From CADCTQ01 sp963844325 (lineage in GTDB: Bacteria; Bacteroidota; Bacteroidia; Cytophagales; 172606-1): 64,000 nucleotides of DNA. The notes beneath the pieces were generated by a model. It ran no database searches. It was not told the origin of the DNA and saw nothing but the letters and a program-made list of their open reading frames with translations. Both the position numbers and the translations under genes were made by a program. Shown in pieces: positions 61,198 to 64,000 of the stretch. The number at the start of each line of letters is the position of its first letter. Within the stretch, counting starts at the first letter, position 1. The stretch is from assembly GCA_963844325.1 (NCBI GenBank), contig CAWJNV010000002.1, positions 3,100,001 through 3,164,000 on the forward strand, read 5' to 3'.

Positions 61198-62091
61198 CTA
61201 CCGGACGTCCTGGCTGAGTTCCCTGAGGCGGGCCCGGACTACGCTGCCCGATACGCCGATGCTGACTTCATAGAGCACAAACAGGGGCAATGCCACCAGG
61301 ACCTGGCTGATGATGTCGGGGGAGGGAGTAATGATGGCCGCCAGCACCAGGATCACGATGTAGGCGTGCTTGCGGTACTCCCGCATAAGGGCGGGATGAA
61401 TTACGCCGGCCTTGGAGAGGAAAAACGCCACGATGGGCAACTGGAACATCAGTCCGCACGAAAGCGTGAGGGTGACCAGCGTGGAAAAGTAGGAGAGAAT
61501 GTCAAACTCGTTGGCAATGCTCGGGTCGATCTTGTAATTGGAAAGGAAGTTGATGGTAAGCGGCGAGATGATGTAGTAGCCGAACAGAATGCCCATCATG
61601 AAAAGCAGCGTTACGAAGAACGTAGCCCCGCGGGCCGCCTTGCGTTCGGCCGGGTAGAGGCCGGGCTTGATGAACCGCCAAACTTCCCAGAAGGCGTACG
61701 GGAAAGCGCAGACGAGGCCAATTACGGCCGACGTGGTGATGGCCGTGGTAAACTGACCGCCCACATTCCGGCTCTGGAGAATAAAATCGAGTTTGTTGAC
61801 GCAGAGCCCTGCCGCACCCACGGCGTCACCCAGTTTGCAAAGCATCCGGTACGTCCAGAAATCAGTGCGCGTCGGGCCCAGCAGGATCACGTGAAAAACC
61901 AGGTGCTGATTCGTAAAGGCAAGAATGGCAAATAGGAACATCGAAGCGACCGACCGGATAATGTGCCACCGCAACTCCTCCAGGTGGTCGAGAAAAGACA
62001 TTTCCTTTTCTTCCGGATTGGACGTCTCTTCCCCGTCTTCCGGCCAATTATCCTGATAAGGCTTCACAGTGTCGTTGCTTTGCAAGGTCAT
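61198..62091 (-). CDS. tatC: Twin-arginine translocase subunit TatC
   Basis: The 297-residue protein has a charged N-terminal extension, then the TatC entry FLDHLEELRWHIIRSVASMF and six hydrophobic segments, with AFPYAFWEVWRFIKPGLYPAE (TM3 region) and VLVALPLFVLYEVSIGVSGS at the end. TatC binds the twin-arginine signal and forms the translocase core with TatA/B. It is the expected exporter for the DUF1501 and NHL proteins in this window. The start MTLQSNDTVK at 62091 is preferred; upstream codons to 62136 lack similarity. The loop after TM1 is longer than in E. coli. Confidence 0.92.
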   Translation of the reverse strand: MTLQSNDTVKPYQDNWPEDGEETSNPEEKEMSFLDHLEELRWHIIRSVASMFLFAILAFTNQHLVFHVILLGPTRTDFWTYRMLCKLGDAVGAAGLCVNKLDFILQSRNVGGQFTTAITTSAVIGLVCAFPYAFWEVWRFIKPGLYPAERKAARGATFFVTLLFMMGILFGYYIISPLTINFLSNYKIDPSIANEFDILSYFSTLVTLTLSCGLMFQLPIVAFFLSKAGVIHPALMREYRKHAYIVILVLAAIITPSPDIISQVLVALPLFVLYEVSIGVSGSVVRARLRELSQDVR

Positions 62092-62176
62092 ACAGATACA
62101 AATGTAGGCAATATTAGACGATTTGACGGGCCACATGCCCCGCTAATACCTACGTTTCCGGAGGGTCGGACAGATT

Positions 62177-62312
62177 TCAGTGAACAGTAATCAGTGAACA
62201 GTAAGCAGTAATCAGTGAACAGTAAACAGTCGGCAGTAACCAAATAGGCTCAACGCGTTAGTTCGGTATCGCATACTGTTTACTGTTCACTGATTACTGC
62301 CAACTGCCAACT
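62177..62312. repeat. CAGTAAACAGT word repeat, inverted
   Basis: CAGTGAACAGTAATCAGTGA words (62178-62240) are answered by TGTTTACTGTTCACTGATTAC (62278-62299) and ACTGCCAACTGCCAACTGCC. The right arm encodes the C-terminal tail of the adjacent MFS gene. Confidence 0.88.
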
Positions 62313-63630
62313 GCCGTTTGCCCACCGCCGGCTGCTTGTTGCTTACTGCCGGCTCCTTACCCGCCGCCGCCGGCAAACGGCCCGTGACCAGCATAATAAT
62401 CATGGCCGAGCCGGTCACGTACACCCCGATGATGAGGAACGGCATGGCGATGTGGGGGCCCGCGGTGAAGTAAGCCTGGCTGAACAGGAGACTGAACAGG
62501 GCCCGCATGGACGTGTTGGTGAGCGTAAATACGCTGTTGACGCGGCCCATCAGGTAGTTGGGCACTTTTTTGAGCAGGTGCGTCATGCGGAAGATGCGGA
62601 TGCCGGTGTTGGCAAAGCCGGTTACGAAGCAGAAGAGGCAGAAGAGGAAGGCGCTGCTGCCCAGGGCCACCACCGCAAAGCTGGCCCCGGCCAGTGCCAT
62701 CAGCACGATAATGGCCTGCTCGGTGGAACGGCTGGCAAAGAGCCGCCGGATGAGGATGCCGGCCAGCAGGGCCCCCACGGCAAACAGGGCCTGGGCGGCA
62801 CCGGTCAGCAGCGGGCCGCTCTTGAGGTGGTTGAGCAGGTAGCTCGGCATCAGCGTGTGCAACTCCACCGACACGGCCACGAACACCACGTTCGAAAAAG
62901 AGCCGAAAACGATCAGCATGGGCTGCTGGCGCAGGAAAGCCAGGCAGGAGGCCATGCGCTGCCCGAAAGAACCCGTCTCGCGGCGCGTCGGGCACTGGGC
63001 CACGTAGCGGATGCGGCTGATGAGCCCGGCAGCCACCAGGTAGGTGACGCCGTCGAGGGCGAACACCTCCGCCAGCGACCAGGGCCGGATTACCGGCGAA
63101 AAGCCGCCGCACAGTTTCCCCAGCCAGGCCGGCGTACCCTCCACGCCGCAGCCCGACAGGAGCAGGGCCGCCAGGGCCCCCGACAGGATGGACGTGCACT
63201 GGCCCGTGATTTCGAGCTGCGAAGTAAGCCGGGCGTAGTACTGGGGCGGGGTGATCTCCTGCGCAAAGGCGTACAGGTTGGGATAGTGGATCTGGTAGCC
63301 CAGCAGCGTAGTGGCAAAAACCGCCAGGATGAAAAAGTCGGGAATGGCGCCGCCGCTGACCAACCCGAAGCTGCTTACCGACAACAGGATGGCGGCCTGG
63401 ATGAGACTCGTGCCGACGAATACCTGCCGGCGGGGCCAGCGGTCCACGAGGCCGCCGGCTACCACCCCCCACACCAGCGTGAACAGGGTAATGAAAGCGT
63501 AGGCAAAATTGAAGTCGGCAGCGTGGTGGTTGCGGGCAAAATACCAGGGAATAGCCAGCATGGAGACGCCCTGGGCGATCCCGGAGATAATATTGGCCGC
63601 AAAAAGCAGCCAGAGTACACGTTTATTCAA
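62287..63630 (-). CDS. MFS transporter
   Basis: The 447-residue protein starts NKRVLWLLFAANIISGIAQG and has about twelve membrane segments, with the MFS loop GLVDRWPRRQVFVG after TM2. It belongs to the EmrB-unrelated, H+-coupled group resembling MFS_1 efflux permeases; the substrate is not readable. The last twenty or so residues (PAVSNKQPAVGKRQLAVGSN) are encoded by the drifting ACTGCC word repeat, not by MFS sequence, so the ancestral protein ended near GRLPAAAGKE. Confidence 0.85.
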   Translation of the reverse strand: MNKRVLWLLFAANIISGIAQGVSMLAIPWYFARNHHAADFNFAYAFITLFTLVWGVVAGGLVDRWPRRQVFVGTSLIQAAILLSVSSFGLVSGGAIPDFFILAVFATTLLGYQIHYPNLYAFAQEITPPQYYARLTSQLEITGQCTSILSGALAALLLSGCGVEGTPAWLGKLCGGFSPVIRPWSLAEVFALDGVTYLVAAGLISRIRYVAQCPTRRETGSFGQRMASCLAFLRQQPMLIVFGSFSNVVFVAVSVELHTLMPSYLLNHLKSGPLLTGAAQALFAVGALLAGILIRRLFASRSTEQAIIVLMALAGASFAVVALGSSAFLFCLFCFVTGFANTGIRIFRMTHLLKKVPNYLMGRVNSVFTLTNTSMRALFSLLFSQAYFTAGPHIAMPFLIIGVYVTGSAMIIMLVTGRLPAAAGKEPAVSNKQPAVGKRQLAVGSNQ

Positions 63631-63867
63631 AGGGGAAGCGTAGAAGTGATCAATAGGTCCTCGTTAGGGGTGGGCTGGTGTGGTTTGGGCGGAATATGGC
63701 AAATAATGCAGTGAAAAGCGGCGCATCCGGAAATTATATTTTTTAATGCCGCGGGCCTTCCGTTCGGTAACCGTGCGTTCTTTGCCAACAGAGCCCCTCC
63801 GCTGCGGGGGCGGCCCGCAAATCTAGCGGATTTATCCGGCATGTAGGATAGTGAGGGGTGGGGGTTT
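63631..63867. other. Upstream region of the MFS gene
   Basis: It presumably holds the promoter of the minus-strand MFS gene. No clear -7/-33 pair and no supported ORF are seen. Confidence 0.4.
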
Positions 63868-63975
63868 GGCTGAATGGCTGTATGGTTATATGGCTATATG
63901 GTTGTATGGCTGCTTGTCGGGAAGTGGTGCGGGCGTAAGCAAAACCATACAGCCATACAACCATTCAGCCGGCCG
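63868..63975. repeat. TATGGCTG-word inverted repeat with central core
   Basis: GGCTGAATGGCTGTATGG words (63869-63915) are answered by CCATACAGCCATACAACC and ATTCAGCC (63945-63970). The centre AGTGGTGCGGGCGTAAGC (63923-63940) matches, in reverse, the core of the repeat at 3254-3390 apart from three extra bases. Confidence 0.85.
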
Positions 63976-64000
63976 CTTACCGGATGCAAAAAAGAAAACG

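Overview
The window is GC-rich chromosomal DNA of a Bacteroidota bacterium, most likely a Cytophagales member near Spirosomaceae (the order is a confident inference, the family a guess). The evidence is a T9SS type A C-terminal sorting domain on a secreted protease, Bacteroidota-type promoters (TAnnTTTG) before rpsO, tRNA-Met and a cytochrome gene, a bacillithiol deacetylase, a carboxypeptidase-regulatory TonB-dependent receptor, a DUF3078 protein, and abundant lipoproteins.

Layout. 1-12.1 kb is core: a TonB receptor (running off the left edge), bshB1, an M23/LysM peptidase, trxB, the housekeeping sigma factor rpoD (broken here by seven apparent one-base insertions), pnp, rpsO, an LptF/LptG permease and a START-like protein. 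At 12.18 kb a tRNA-Met is followed by an AT-rich two-gene insert of unknown function, then a Fic enzyme. 15-22 kb holds a response regulator, an MBOAT O-acyltransferase with its SGNH-like partner, an MFS transporter, a lipoprotein and an AraC regulator. 22.5-25.3 kb is a large LRR-Roc-COR-TIR gene whose two ends carry copies of the 3' end of the neighbouring ROK gene. A HAD phosphatase and an ISAs1-type insertion sequence follow. 29.3-44 kb is an accessory catabolic block: two copies of a [PSCyt1-DUF1549-DUF1553 cytochrome + DUF1501] pair, an NHL beta-propeller, a DUF2231/cytochrome/LRR protein and a DUF1080 sugar hydrolase-like protein, with small unrelated genes between. Several of these have twin-arginine signals, and a tatC gene lies at 61.2-62.1 kb. 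44-64 kb carries mscL, DUF3078, mnmH, an acyltransferase, an ABC permease, two MFS transporters, a S8 protease with a sorting domain, M48 and HEIGH metallopeptidases, and two paralogous Gly/Thr/Ser-repeat lipoproteins.

The most striking non-genic signal is that many intergenic gaps are filled by short words of 6-8 nt repeated with drift, often arranged as inverted repeats, with a different word at each locus (TATGGCTG, ACTCATAA, ACCAATG, AGGATTAA, CTTTGCG, CAGTAAAC, ACTCAAT). In at least four genes the word repeat supplies the last codons of the protein. One locus has grown into an imperfect inverted repeat of about 490 bp.
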